A stretch of DNA of 64,000 bases from Pigmentiphaga sp. (GCA_023228945.1 JALOAI010000009.1:62001-126000); one strand, 5' to 3'; counted from the first letter of the stretch, positions 43,136-51,602 are shown. Notes: generated by a model from the sequence alone, not told the origin. Made by a program: numbers and translations.

Positions 43136-43187
43136 GGCCGTACGGTAGTCGGCCAGTGGCTGCGCATCAATCAAGCGGTTGTCCAAA

Positions 43188-43210
43188 ATCATTCCGAAAA
43201 ACGGAATGAT
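43188..43210. promoter_or_regulatory. Inverted repeat upstream of mdcA
   Basis: ATCATTCCG-AAAAA-CGGAATGAT is a perfect 9-bp inverted repeat about 53 bases before the mdcA start. It could be the operator for MdcR or a transcribed hairpin. It also contains the alternative start at 43192. Confidence 0.45.
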
Positions 43211-43327
43211 GGACGCGGCTCGGTGACGTCGAGAACAAGGGCGATGCGCCAGCCGGCCCGCGGCGCGGAGCGGGCCGACGCGCTTCGCCTTGTCGGGGCT
43301 CAAGAACCAGGTGGCTTCAATTTGGCT

Positions 43328-44308
43328 TCAAACTCGCTTGCCCAGGGTGCCGCCCCGATCCAGCAGCTCGTGTACGCGGCGTGCGTCGGCCAGGGCAAAG
43401 CCACTGGCCCGCGGCGCGCGGACACGGCCGGTGGCCATCAGTTCGATGGCTTGCTCCATCAAACCGCGCCTCTGGGCGCGGTCGGCGTCGATGGCGTGAA
43501 TGGAGAAGGTGCGCACCGCCAGGCTGCGGCCCAGCAGCTTGCGCAGTTCGCCGAACACGTCGGCGCTGGGCGAGCCCTGGACAATGTTGTACGACACCAG
43601 CATGCCCGAGGGCGCCAGCGCATGCAGGCAGGCCACGAACAGCTCACCGCGCAAGTGATCGAAGGCCAGGTCGACGCCGCGTCCGCCGGTGCGCTCCATC
43701 ACCTGCGCCGCGATGCGAGCCGGATCGCCGTCGACGAGTTCGCTCACGCCGTTGGCCAGGGCAAAGGTCCGTTTTTCGGGCGTGGAGGCGCTGCCGATGA
43801 CCCGGATGCCACGGTCGCGGGCGACCTGGGCCAGGGCGGTGGCCACGCCGCCGGCGGCGCCGGGGACCAGGATGGCCCGCGCCGGCGCATTGCCGTTGCT
43901 GGCCAGCAGCGCGATCGCAAGCTGGAAGTTGCCCAGGCTCACCGCATCATCGAAGGCGATGCTGGCCGGCAGGGAGAACGGCGCTTCGGCGGGAACGCAG
44001 ATGGCTTCCGCATAGCAGCCGCCGCGCTGCGGCAGCTCGCGAGCGCTGACCAGCACCCGGTCGCCAATCTGCCAGGCGGTGACGCCCGGACCGAGAGCAT
44101 CGATGGTGCCGGCCATCTCGTTGCCTGGGATGGCCGGCAGCGGTGACATCCATTTGTAGGTGCCATTGCGGATCAGCACGTCGGGGCCGCCGGCACCGAT
44201 GGCGGCGGCTCTGATCCGGACTTGACCGGGCCCGGGCCGCGGCAGCGGTAGATCGACCACCTCCAGGACCTCGGGGCCGCCGGGCGCTTGCAGTTGGATG
44301 GCTTTCAT
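43328..44308 (-). CDS. Zinc-independent alcohol dehydrogenase/quinone oxidoreductase (MDR family)
   Basis: A 326-residue medium-chain dehydrogenase/reductase: MKAIQLQAPGGPEVLEVVDL, IPGNEMAGTIDALGPGVTAW and the cofactor site VPGAAGGVATALAQVARDRG. The zinc-ligand cysteines of classic alcohol dehydrogenases are missing, which places it with NADPH:quinone reductase-like enzymes. It is the last gene of a minus-strand operon and its ATG overlaps the preceding stop (TGATG). Confidence 0.88.
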   Translation of the reverse strand: MKAIQLQAPGGPEVLEVVDLPLPRPGPGQVRIRAAAIGAGGPDVLIRNGTYKWMSPLPAIPGNEMAGTIDALGPGVTAWQIGDRVLVSARELPQRGGCYAEAICVPAEAPFSLPASIAFDDAVSLGNFQLAIALLASNGNAPARAILVPGAAGGVATALAQVARDRGIRVIGSASTPEKRTFALANGVSELVDGDPARIAAQVMERTGGRGVDLAFDHLRGELFVACLHALAPSGMLVSYNIVQGSPSADVFGELRKLLGRSLAVRTFSIHAIDADRAQRRGLMEQAIELMATGRVRAPRASGFALADARRVHELLDRGGTLGKRV

Positions 44309-44886
44309 CAGCGTTGACCGTCGTGTACGGAGACGTTCTCCTTGCTGAGCCCGCCCAGGCGGGCGTGCACGCGCCCGCCGGTGCCCATGACGAGAGCATA
44401 GAGAATCTCGTTGGGCCGGGGAGCGTCCTGGATGCCGATCTCCAGGGTGTTGTAATGGCTGCGCACATAGGACGCATGGATATAGTGCAGCGGCACCATC
44501 AGACGGTAGCCGGTGGCGGCCACCGCCTTGGCGGCCGGCACCATGGCCTTGGGTTCGCCCAGCAGAGCCCGCATCGCCCAGCCGCCGGCTTCGTGCCACA
44601 CGGCGGCGTGCTCGAGCTCGCCGTTTACGCCCACGATCGCCGCCTTGCTGTAGACCTCGATGGCGTCGCGGCCCAGGGTGTCGATCAGTTCCTGGGCCAG
44701 CAGGGTGCCCAGCGAGCGAAGCTCGGCCATGAAGGGCAGCAGGTCGGGCTCGTAGCGGCCGGCGTAAGGATTGCGGATCACGGCGCAGGCGGCCGCCAGC
44801 TTCAGTGGCCTGTCGGCCGGCGGGCCGCCTTCATGGAAGATGGTTTCGACGGCCAGACTGCGCTTGCGGATATCGATGAGGGACAT
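44308..44886 (-). CDS. PF06684 (amino acid synthesis family) protein
   Basis: A 192-residue protein of the family once called DUF1185: KLAAACAVIRNPYAGRYEPD, ELIDTLGRDAIEVYSKAAIV, GVNGELEHAAVWHEAGGWAM and HYIHASYVRSHYNTLEI. Its biochemical role is not established. It sits between a Bug receptor (11 bases upstream) and an MDR dehydrogenase (overlapping TGATG) in a catabolic operon. A second in-frame ATG lies at 44901. Confidence 0.85.
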   Translation of the reverse strand: MSLIDIRKRSLAVETIFHEGGPPADRPLKLAAACAVIRNPYAGRYEPDLLPFMAELRSLGTLLAQELIDTLGRDAIEVYSKAAIVGVNGELEHAAVWHEAGGWAMRALLGEPKAMVPAAKAVAATGYRLMVPLHYIHASYVRSHYNTLEIGIQDAPRPNEILYALVMGTGGRVHARLGGLSKENVSVHDGQR

Positions 44887-44897
44887 TGGCCCATGCC

Positions 44898-45866
44898 TCA
44901 TTGTTGGGGAATGTTGGAATCATGAACGACGGCGGTCCACTTCTTCAGTTCGCCTGCAACCATGGCCGCCATGTCTTCGGGCGTGCTGCCCTCGACTTCA
45001 CCGCCCATGGCGACCAGCCGTTCGCGCACGGCGGGGACTTCCAGCGCTTTCAGGACGGCCGCATTCAAGGTATCGATGACGGGGCGGGGAGTTCCCGCCG
45101 GCGCCATGAGGCCAGCCCAGGACGTGACGCCATAGCCGGGTACGCCTTGCTCCGCCACCGTGGGCAGTTCGGGCATCGCACTCCAGCGCTGCGGGCCGGT
45201 GGCGGCCAGCGCGCGCAGCTTGCCGCCCTGGATGTTGGGCATGACGGCGGTGGGCGGGGCGATGATGAAGGGAATTTCACCGCCCAGGAGCGCCGTGACC
45301 GAGGCCGCGTCGCCCCGGTACGGCACGTGGAGCATGTCCACCTTGGCCATCTTCGCCAGCAGCTCGACTGCCAGGTGATGTGTGGTGCCGATGCCCGCGG
45401 TGCCATAGGAAATGGCGCCGGGGTCTTTGCGCGCGACCTCCAGGAGCTCGCTCAGCGTGCGATAGGGAGAGTCTTCGCGCACGGCGATCAGGAAGGGAAA
45501 GTAGGTGATCGTCGAGATCATCTGATAGTCGTCGGCCGCCCGGTAACCCGGGTTCTTGTAGATCGCGCCGGCTACCGCGTGCCCGCCGGTGGCCAACAGC
45601 AAGTTGTAGCCGTCCGGCTGGGCCCGGGCGACCGCTCCGGAAGCGATGGTGCCGCCGGCCCCGGTATGGGCTTCGACGATCACGGGCTGGCCCAGGGTTT
45701 TGGACATTTCGCTACCGACCAGACGGGCGATGGTGTCGGCGTTGCCGCCGGCGGCAAAGCCCTGGGTAATCTTGATCGGCTTGTCGGGATACGTCTGCGC
45801 CTGGACGGGAAGCGCCAGGGCGCAGGCAACGAGCGCGCCGGCGCCGAGAAGGGATTTGTGCCACAT
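44898..45866 (-). CDS. Bug (TctC-family) periplasmic solute receptor
   Basis: A 322-residue receptor with signal peptide MWHKSLLGAGALVACALALP (cleaved near VQAQ), IKITQGFAAGGNADTIARLV, VIVEAHTGAGGTIASGAVA (a variant of the usual ENRPGA) and VPYRGDAASVTALL. It is the second gene of an operon with an FAH-family hydrolase, a PF06684 protein and an MDR dehydrogenase, and is probably the receptor for their substrate. Confidence 0.93.
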   Translation of the reverse strand: MWHKSLLGAGALVACALALPVQAQTYPDKPIKITQGFAAGGNADTIARLVGSEMSKTLGQPVIVEAHTGAGGTIASGAVARAQPDGYNLLLATGGHAVAGAIYKNPGYRAADDYQMISTITYFPFLIAVREDSPYRTLSELLEVARKDPGAISYGTAGIGTTHHLAVELLAKMAKVDMLHVPYRGDAASVTALLGGEIPFIIAPPTAVMPNIQGGKLRALAATGPQRWSAMPELPTVAEQGVPGYGVTSWAGLMAPAGTPRPVIDTLNAAVLKALEVPAVRERLVAMGGEVEGSTPEDMAAMVAGELKKWTAVVHDSNIPQQ

Positions 45867-45961
45867 GGTTGTCTCCTGGTTTTCTGGATCGTCGGGGTGG
45901 CTGCGCCGGGCTCGGGGGTGTGGGCCGGCGCAACATGAGGCCGCAAGGCGCCCGTGCGGCG

Positions 45962-46822
45962 TCAGGCTTGTTGAACGATGGGGTTGCGCAGCAGGCCGAC
46001 GCCTTCGATTTCCACCTCGCAGACGTCGCCCGGCTTCATGAAGCGCGGAGGCTTGCGGGAGAAGCCCACGCCCGATGGCGTGCCGGTGACGATCACGTCG
46101 CCGGGCGACAGGGTGAAAATGGCCGAGGCATAGCTGATCAGGCGGGGAACGCTGAAAATCATTTGGCCGGTATTGCCCGACTGCACCACTTCGCCGTTGA
46201 GCCGGACTTCGAGCTTGAGCTGGCGCCCCGGCTCAATCTCGTCGGCCGTGACCATCCAGGGCCCGAAGCCGCCGGTGGCTTCGAAGTTCTTGCCGGAGGC
46301 GATTTGCTTGGCATGGAACTGCCATTCGCGCACGCTGCCGTCGTTGTAGCAGGCATATCCGGCCACGTGCTCGTAGGCGTGCTCTTCAGGGATGTTGCGC
46401 CCGCCTTTGCCGATGATCACGGCAAGCTCCCCTTCCCAGTCGAGCGATTCGGAAACCTTGGGCCGCACGATTGACGCATTGTGCGCGGTTTGCGAACGCC
46501 ACACCCGCAGGAAAATCGGCGGTTCGGAAGAGAGCTCCACCTTCAGGCCGGCGCCCACCGCCTCCTGATGATGGTCCATGTAGTTGCGCACCGCGCAGAC
46601 GATTTTTTCGGGCCGGGGGATGACCGGCAACAGCGTGACCTCGGCATAGCCCCCGACGGGGGCGGCGCCGGACAGCAGGGCCTCGCGTCGTTCGAACTCC
46701 GGGCTGCCGACGAATTCGGCCAGCGTACCGATGCCCGTGGCCGAAGCCAGGTCGAATACCTGTTCGTCCACGACGGCGCCCCAGGACTCCCGGCCCGCGT
46801 GGATGTACGAAATCAACTTCAT
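45962..46822 (-). CDS. Fumarylacetoacetate hydrolase-family protein
   Basis: A 286-residue FAH-fold hydrolase. KIVCAVRNYMDHHQEA, PPIFLRVWRSQTAHN, the metal-binding pattern in LDWEGELAVIIGKGGRNIP and VTGTPSGVGFSRKPP are visible. It may cleave a carbon-carbon bond of a fumarylpyruvate-like diketo acid or act as an oxaloacetate decarboxylase-like enzyme; the substrate is unknown. GAGGAGTTCTGC precedes the ATG at 46822, which therefore is the start rather than the longer open frame. It heads a four-gene operon. Confidence 0.9.
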   Translation of the reverse strand: MKLISYIHAGRESWGAVVDEQVFDLASATGIGTLAEFVGSPEFERREALLSGAAPVGGYAEVTLLPVIPRPEKIVCAVRNYMDHHQEAVGAGLKVELSSEPPIFLRVWRSQTAHNASIVRPKVSESLDWEGELAVIIGKGGRNIPEEHAYEHVAGYACYNDGSVREWQFHAKQIASGKNFEATGGFGPWMVTADEIEPGRQLKLEVRLNGEVVQSGNTGQMIFSVPRLISYASAIFTLSPGDVIVTGTPSGVGFSRKPPRFMKPGDVCEVEIEGVGLLRNPIVQQA

Positions 46823-46958
46823 GCAGAACTCCTCGTCGCAGTGATGGTTGTTTTTATTATGCACGAAGTAATTTTTATGCAAAAAAAGTATTTTGGCCAT
46901 AAAGTGTGATGGGTCGACACACACCGCAGCTATTGCGCGACTTCATGCGCGTGTTAGG

Positions 46959-46970
46959 ATATGCGCATAT
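46959..46970. promoter_or_regulatory. Palindromic operator of the ccdAB operon
   Basis: ATATGCGCATAT is a perfect 12-bp palindrome 24 bases before the ccdA start; a related CATGCGCG lies upstream. CcdA-type antitoxins bind such palindromes to repress their own operon. Confidence 0.5.
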
Positions 46971-46993
46971 TTCTATGCACATGGCTAAGCATT

Positions 46994-47257
46994 ATGCCAA
47001 CCACACCACCGGCTCGCCGCACGCGCAAGGGTTTGCCGGGTAAGCGCGCCATTAATTTGAGCCTGAGCAGCGATGTGCTGGAGGCCGCCAAGGATCTCAA
47101 AATCAACATTTCGCAGGTCTGCGATCACCACCTGCGGGAAGTCGTGCGGCACGAACAGGTGCGCAAGTGGCGCGAGGAGCACGCCGATTTCATCGCCGCC
47201 TACAACGCTACTGTCGAGGCCGAGGGCTTGCCGCTGGACGAGTGGAGAAGTTTCTGA
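46994..47257 (+). CDS. ccdA: CcdA-family antitoxin
   Basis: An 87-residue protein: basic N-terminus, then KRAINLSLSSDVLEAAKDLK for the ribbon-helix-helix and INISQVCDHHL, followed by the toxin-binding tail KWREEHADFIAAYNATVEAE with the terminal EWRSF-type ending. It overlaps ccdB by TGATG. An upstream in-frame ATG at 46961 lies within the palindrome and is rejected. Confidence 0.93.
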   Translation: MPTTPPARRTRKGLPGKRAINLSLSSDVLEAAKDLKINISQVCDHHLREVVRHEQVRKWREEHADFIAAYNATVEAEGLPLDEWRSF

Positions 47258-47574
47258 TGGCGCGTTTTGATGTGTATGCCAACTCCGGTCGTCATGCCGC
47301 CACGACGCCTTACTTGCTGGACGTGCAAAGTGATTTGCTCGATGGTCTGGACAGCCGGGTGGTGATCCCCTTGCGCCGCCTGAAGCATTTCCCGAAGGTG
47401 AAGTTGTCGACCCGCCTGACACCGATCTTCACCATCGAAGGTGAGGAATTGCTGCTGGAAACGCCGAAGATGGGCGCCGTGCCCCAGCGGGTGCTGAGGT
47501 CGCCGGTGGCTTCGCTCGAAGGTGATCAGGCCGAAGTCACCGCAGCACTGGATTTTCTTTTTCAAGGATATTGA
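47257..47574 (+). CDS. ccdB: CcdB-family gyrase-poison toxin
   Basis: A 105-residue protein close to the 101 residues of plasmid CcdB: MARFDVYANSGRHAATTPYL, LLDVQSDLLDGLDSRVVIPL, RLTPIFTIEGEELLLETPKM and a C-terminal ALDFLFQGY. Classical CcdB ends in W-G-I; here it is QGY, so gyrase poisoning needs testing. Its TGA stop is the first three bases of repeat copy R7. Confidence 0.92.
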   Translation: MARFDVYANSGRHAATTPYLLDVQSDLLDGLDSRVVIPLRRLKHFPKVKLSTRLTPIFTIEGEELLLETPKMGAVPQRVLRSPVASLEGDQAEVTAALDFLFQGY

Positions 47575-47700
47575 CCACGCGCCCAAGCGCAAGCCTCGCC
47601 GTTCACGGCGAGGTTGGCGAGGCCACATCTGCCGGAGCCGAAGGCCCCCGAACGGTGGCGGAGAAGCTCCGGCCGTAAGGCCGGAGTTCTTCACCACGCG
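47572..47700 (+). repeat. GNRA-hairpin repeat, best-preserved copy (R7)
   Basis: It begins TGACCACGCGCCCAAGCGCAAG on the ccdB stop codon. Hairpin 1 is CCTCGCCG-TTCA-CGGCGAGG (47594-47613). Hairpin 2 is GGAGCC-GAA-GGCCCC (47634-47648). Hairpin 3 is CTCCGGCC-GTAA-GGCCGGAG (47667-47686), extended by GGAGAA/TTCTTC with one bulged G. It ends TTCTTCACCACGCG, repeating the start. It lies between ccdB and the convergent GntR gene. Confidence 0.82.
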
Positions 47701-47745
47701 TCCAAGCACCGGCCAACCTGGCGGCCGGCAGCCACTCGGATTCGC

Positions 47746-48447
47746 TTAGTGGCTTTGCGCCAGCGAAGCCTGCAATGCCGCCGCCACATTACGCTCGGTG
47801 CTTTTGACGTGTTCGCCCCACAGGGCGCAGGCGGTGGCCTTGTCGCGCCGCAGGGCGGCTTCCATGATCTTGCGGTGTTCGCTGGTTTTACGGCGCGCGG
47901 TTCGGCGTTGGCTGGCCGAGATGTGGCGATAGCGTTCGGCCTGGTCGAACAGGCTGGCGCTCCAGGTTTTGAGACGTTCGGAGGGGCAGGCGCTGAGCAG
48001 TGCCAGATGAAAGGCGCGGTGCAGCTCGCTCCATTCGGCGTCGAGCTGGAGGGGGCCGGTACCGAGCCGGCTTTCCACTTTGTCGAGCCGATGGAAGGCC
48101 GCCACGACCTGGGCCTCCCATTCGTCGTCGCCGGTGTCGATGGCGCCGGCCAGAGCTTCGAGATCCAGCATCAAACGCATGTGGGTGATGTCGGCGAAAT
48201 CGGCGGCGGACAGCGGGGCGACGCGGAATCCGCGACGTTCGTCGGCGCGAACCAGGCCCTCCTGGGCCAAACGGCTGAGGGCTTCGCGCAGCGGGCTGCT
48301 GGAGAAGCCGTATTGTTTTTGCAGCTCGTCGAGCTTGAGTTTGCCGCCCGCGGGAAAACTGCCCGACAGGACGTCGCGGCGCAGCTGGCGGAAGGCGAGC
48401 TCAGTGAGGGGGAGCTGGGGCTCCAGGCGTGGGGTTTCGGCGCTCAT
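47746..48447 (-). CDS. GntR-family regulator (FadR/FCD type)
   Basis: A 233-residue regulator. The winged helix has LTELAFRQLRRDVLSGSFPA, YGFSSSPLREALSRLAQEGL and GFRVAPLS; the all-helical FCD ligand domain contains MRLMLDLEALAGA and LHRAFHLALLSACPSERL with likely metal-binding histidines. It ends just beyond a repeat copy. It lies between the FAH/Bug operon and the heme operon; the former, which has no other nearby regulator, is its likely target. Confidence 0.92.
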   Translation of the reverse strand: MSAETPRLEPQLPLTELAFRQLRRDVLSGSFPAGGKLKLDELQKQYGFSSSPLREALSRLAQEGLVRADERRGFRVAPLSAADFADITHMRLMLDLEALAGAIDTGDDEWEAQVVAAFHRLDKVESRLGTGPLQLDAEWSELHRAFHLALLSACPSERLKTWSASLFDQAERYRHISASQRRTARRKTSEHRKIMEAALRRDKATACALWGEHVKSTERNVAAALQASLAQSH

Positions 48448-48592
48448 ACACGATTTTATGCAAAATTACCATATTTAAGCAATATTTTCCGCTGGCGGCA
48501 GCGTCGGCCGACGTGCGTTTTCCTCACAACATTAATCAAAATTAACCCAAGATCGAAGTCGACCTGCGCATAATGGAGGCGTTTCTCTAGAT

Positions 48593-48615
48593 GCGAATGA
48601 AAAATGAACTCATTT
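48593..48615 (+). promoter_or_regulatory. Candidate Fur box at the hemS start
   Basis: GCGAATGAAAAATGAACTCATTT contains the palindrome AAATGA-AC-TCATTT and two AATGA repeats, close to the Fur pattern. It overlaps the hemS start codon, so repression would block both transcription and translation initiation, or the true start is slightly downstream. Confidence 0.35.
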
Positions 48616-49650
48616 ACAAATCTGACGGCGGATACGCTGCGGGCCCAGGCCGACGCGGCGCAGCGCCTTGGCCCGCAACGCCGGACGCGGGAGTTGGCCG
48701 CCCATCTCGGCGTCTCCGAGTGCGAGCTCGTCCATGCCCAATACGAAGGTTTGTCGTCGCAGGCGCTGGCGGGGTCGTTGCATGAGATGTTCGCCGCCCT
48801 GGGCACCCTGGGGCGGGTCATGGCGCTGACGCGCAACGACTGGTGCGTGCACGAGCGTCATGGCAGCTACGACGGCCATGTCCGGCAGGGGCACGTGCAT
48901 ATGATGTTGGGGCCGGATATCGATTTGCGCGCCTTCGTCAATGTCTGGCGCCATGCCTACGCGGTGGAGCAGGGTGGGCGGCGCAGTCTGCAGTTCTTCG
49001 ATGGCAGCGGCCTCGCCGTACACAAGGTGTACTGCACCGCCGACACCGATAAACAGGCTTACGCGGCTTATGTGCAGCGCTTCGCCGCTACCGAGCCCCA
49101 GGCTCCGGTGATCGTGCCAGCCGCCGTCGCCGGCGAGGGCGAGCCGAAATCGTCGCCCGAGCAGATCCGGGCGGCCTGGCTGGCGCTGCAGGATACCCAT
49201 GGTTTTTATCCCATGCTGAGGCGCCTGGGCGTCAGCCGGTTGCAGGCCCTCGCCGCGGCGGGGTCCGATCTGGCGCAGCCGGTGGCGTCCGATAGCGTGG
49301 AGCGCATGCTGACGAGCGCGGCGCAGAGCGGCCTGGCCATCATGTGCTTCGTGGGCAATCCGGGCATGGTGCAGATCCACACCGGCCCGATCCGGCAATT
49401 GCGCCGCACCGGCGACTGGTACAACGTGCTGGATGAGGACTTCAACCTGCACCTCAATACGGCGGCGGTGGCGTCGAGCTGGGTGGTGAACAAGCCCACC
49501 ACCGACGGCTGGGTGCGGTCGCTGGAGCTCTACCACGAGTCCGGCGAGCAGATCGTGCAGTTTTTCGGCCGTCGCAAAGAGGGCCAGACGGAACTGACGG
49601 AATGGCGTGCCCTGCTGGATGAACTGTGTTCCGAGCCTCTGGCGGTTTAA
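48604..49650 (+). CDS. bhuS: Hemin-degrading/heme-trafficking factor (HemS/BhuS family)
   Basis: A 348-residue protein of two repeated HemS domains. The first has LGVSECELVHAQYEG, LGRVMALTRNDWCVHERHGS and HVHMMLGPDIDLRAFVNVW; the second has AIMCFVGNPGMVQIHTGPIR and FNLHLNTAAVASSWVVNKPT. These cytoplasmic proteins receive heme from the BhuUV importer and store, hand on or degrade it. It heads the bhuSTUV operon, as in Bordetella, but without the usual bhuR receptor gene before it and without hurIR. Confidence 0.92.
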   Translation: MNSFTNLTADTLRAQADAAQRLGPQRRTRELAAHLGVSECELVHAQYEGLSSQALAGSLHEMFAALGTLGRVMALTRNDWCVHERHGSYDGHVRQGHVHMMLGPDIDLRAFVNVWRHAYAVEQGGRRSLQFFDGSGLAVHKVYCTADTDKQAYAAYVQRFAATEPQAPVIVPAAVAGEGEPKSSPEQIRAAWLALQDTHGFYPMLRRLGVSRLQALAAAGSDLAQPVASDSVERMLTSAAQSGLAIMCFVGNPGMVQIHTGPIRQLRRTGDWYNVLDEDFNLHLNTAAVASSWVVNKPTTDGWVRSLELYHESGEQIVQFFGRRKEGQTELTEWRALLDELCSEPLAV

Positions 49651-49695
49651 GCGTGCGCCAACAGGCTGGCACTCTCCTGAAAGCAAGGGCGGTTC

Positions 49696-50562
49696 ATGCA
49701 GCGGTATCGTAGAAGTCTATTGGCGGCCGCGCTGGCGCTGCCGCTGGTGCGCAGTGCCTACGCGCAGACCGCGGCGCGCCCGCCGGCGCGAGTGGTGGCG
49801 GCGGGAGGCAGCGTCACCGAGCTTGTCTATGCGCTGGGCGCGGGCGAGCGCCTGGTCGCGGTGGATTTATCCAGCGTCTATCCGGCCGAGGCCCTGGCCT
49901 TGCCCAAGGTCGGCTATTACCGTGATCTGCCGATCGAGGGCGTGGCATCCATGCGCCCCGACTTGCTGATCGCGTCGGATCAGTCCGGCCCGCCCGCAAC
50001 CTTGCAGCGCTTGCGCGATCTCGGCATACCGGTGCTGGTGGTGCCCGATGCGCCCACGCTGCCGGCCTTGCAACAGCGGATCCGTCTCATCGCCGACGCT
50101 CTTGGGGTATCGAACGCCGGCGAGCAACTGACCGCGCGCCTGGAAGCTTCTCTTGCGGCGCTGCCGCCCCTGCCCGACCGTGCGGCCTGGCCGAAGGCGG
50201 TCTCGATCATGGCGCATGGCAACAGCGTGCTCTCCGCGGGGAGCGGAACCACGGCCCATGCCATCATGACGCTGGCCGGCATCGATAACGTCATGCAGGG
50301 GCAGAACGGCTATAAGCCCGCGGCGGCCGAATCGATTCTGGCCGCGGCGCCCGATGTCATCATTACCACGGAGCTGAGCGTGCGCGCGCAGGGCGGCGCC
50401 GAACGCTTGCTGGCCCTGCCGGCGCTGGCGATCACCCCGGCGGCGCGCCAGGGCAGGCTCGTGGTGATGGAAGATGTGTTGTACCTGACCTTCGGTCCGC
50501 GCCTCGACGAGGCCGTTACCCGGTTGCGAGAGCGATGCACGCCGTTCGCCAAAACGACTTGA
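49696..50562 (+). CDS. bhuT: Periplasmic heme-binding protein of the heme ABC importer
   Basis: A 288-residue class III substrate-binding protein. A signal peptide (YRRSLLAAALALPLVRSAYA) is followed by RVVAAGGSVTELVYALGAGE, MRPDLLIASDQSGPPATLQR and APDVIITTELSVRAQGG. The tyrosine-containing VDLSSVYPAEAL region matches the heme-ligand loop of PhuT/BhuT proteins. It hands heme to BhuUV. It overlaps bhuU by 28 bases if the upstream bhuU start is used. Confidence 0.92.
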   Translation: MQRYRRSLLAAALALPLVRSAYAQTAARPPARVVAAGGSVTELVYALGAGERLVAVDLSSVYPAEALALPKVGYYRDLPIEGVASMRPDLLIASDQSGPPATLQRLRDLGIPVLVVPDAPTLPALQQRIRLIADALGVSNAGEQLTARLEASLAALPPLPDRAAWPKAVSIMAHGNSVLSAGSGTTAHAIMTLAGIDNVMQGQNGYKPAAAESILAAAPDVIITTELSVRAQGGAERLLALPALAITPAARQGRLVVMEDVLYLTFGPRLDEAVTRLRERCTPFAKTT

Positions 50563-51602
50563 GCCGCTCCGCTCCGCTCTGGCGGTTGGCCACTTCGCCC
50601 ATGAATCCCAGGCGCCGCCAGCGCGCAGCCTTGCTGCTGCTGGGCGTGATGCTCCTCATTGCCATGGCTTTCTCGGTCGCCGGCGGCGCATTCCCCATCG
50701 AAGCCGCAGACCTGCCGCGGGTGCTCTTGCGGCCCGCGGAGGGCGATGAACTGGCCCGTCAATTGCTGCTGGAGGTGCGGCTGCCGCGCATCGTACTGGG
50801 TGTGATTCTGGGCGCCGGCCTGGCGATCGCGGGAGCCGCGATGCAGGCCCTGTTTCGCAATCCGCTGGCGGATCCCGCCTTGATCGGCATTTCGTCCGGC
50901 GCGGCGGTGGGCGCGGTGGCCGCCATCGTGGTGGGAGGCGCCGGATTCCTGGTGGTGGCGGCAACGGCGTTCATGGGAAGCCTGGCGGCGACCTGGAGTG
51001 GCTATCTGCTGGGGCGTCGTACGCCAGGCACGGCGGGCCTGTTGCTGGCGGGCATCGCGATCAACGCGGTTTGCTTCAGCCTGATCGGCTTGTTCAGCTT
51101 CCTCGCCAACGATGCCCAGCTCCGCAGCCTGACGTTCTGGAATCTGGGCAGTCTGGGGCAGGGAAACTGGTTCATCCTGGCGTGGCTGGGGCCCTGGACC
51201 CTGATCCTGTCATGGCTGGTGTACCGGCGCTGGCGCGCGTTGAATGCCTTGCTGATCGGCGAGCGCGAAGCCTGGCACCTGGGATTCTCCCTCACCGGCC
51301 TGAGGCGTGAGCTGATCGTGCTGGTAGCGCTGCTGGTGGGCCCCTTGGTGGCCGCGACGGGGATCATCGGTTTCGTGGGATTGGTCGTGCCGCACGTGCT
51401 GCGCCTGCTGCTGGGAGCCGATCATCGCTGGCTGTTGCCCGCCAGCGCGCTGGGCGGCGCCATCGCCCTGGTGCTGGCCGATTGGGTGGCGCGCATCATC
51501 ATGGTGCCCTCGGAGCTGCCGGTGGGCATCGTGACCAGCTTGATCGGCGCGCCTTTCTTTTTATGGCTGATCGGGCGGCGTCCGCGCCGGCGGGGGGTGT
51601 AA
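50535..51602 (+). CDS. bhuU: Heme ABC importer permease (FecCD family)
   Basis: A 355-residue permease with about ten membrane segments: VRLPRIVLGVILGAGLAIAG, AAMQALFRNPLADPALIGIS and GFVGLVVPHVLRLLLGADHR are the FecCD signatures, including the coupling-helix region. Two starts are possible (50535, or 50601 which lacks the overlap with bhuT). Its TAA stop overlaps the bhuV ATG by one base. Confidence 0.93.
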   Translation: MHAVRQNDLSRSAPLWRLATSPMNPRRRQRAALLLLGVMLLIAMAFSVAGGAFPIEAADLPRVLLRPAEGDELARQLLLEVRLPRIVLGVILGAGLAIAGAAMQALFRNPLADPALIGISSGAAVGAVAAIVVGGAGFLVVAATAFMGSLAATWSGYLLGRRTPGTAGLLLAGIAINAVCFSLIGLFSFLANDAQLRSLTFWNLGSLGQGNWFILAWLGPWTLILSWLVYRRWRALNALLIGEREAWHLGFSLTGLRRELIVLVALLVGPLVAATGIIGFVGLVVPHVLRLLLGADHRWLLPASALGGAIALVLADWVARIIMVPSELPVGIVTSLIGAPFFLWLIGRRPRRRGV

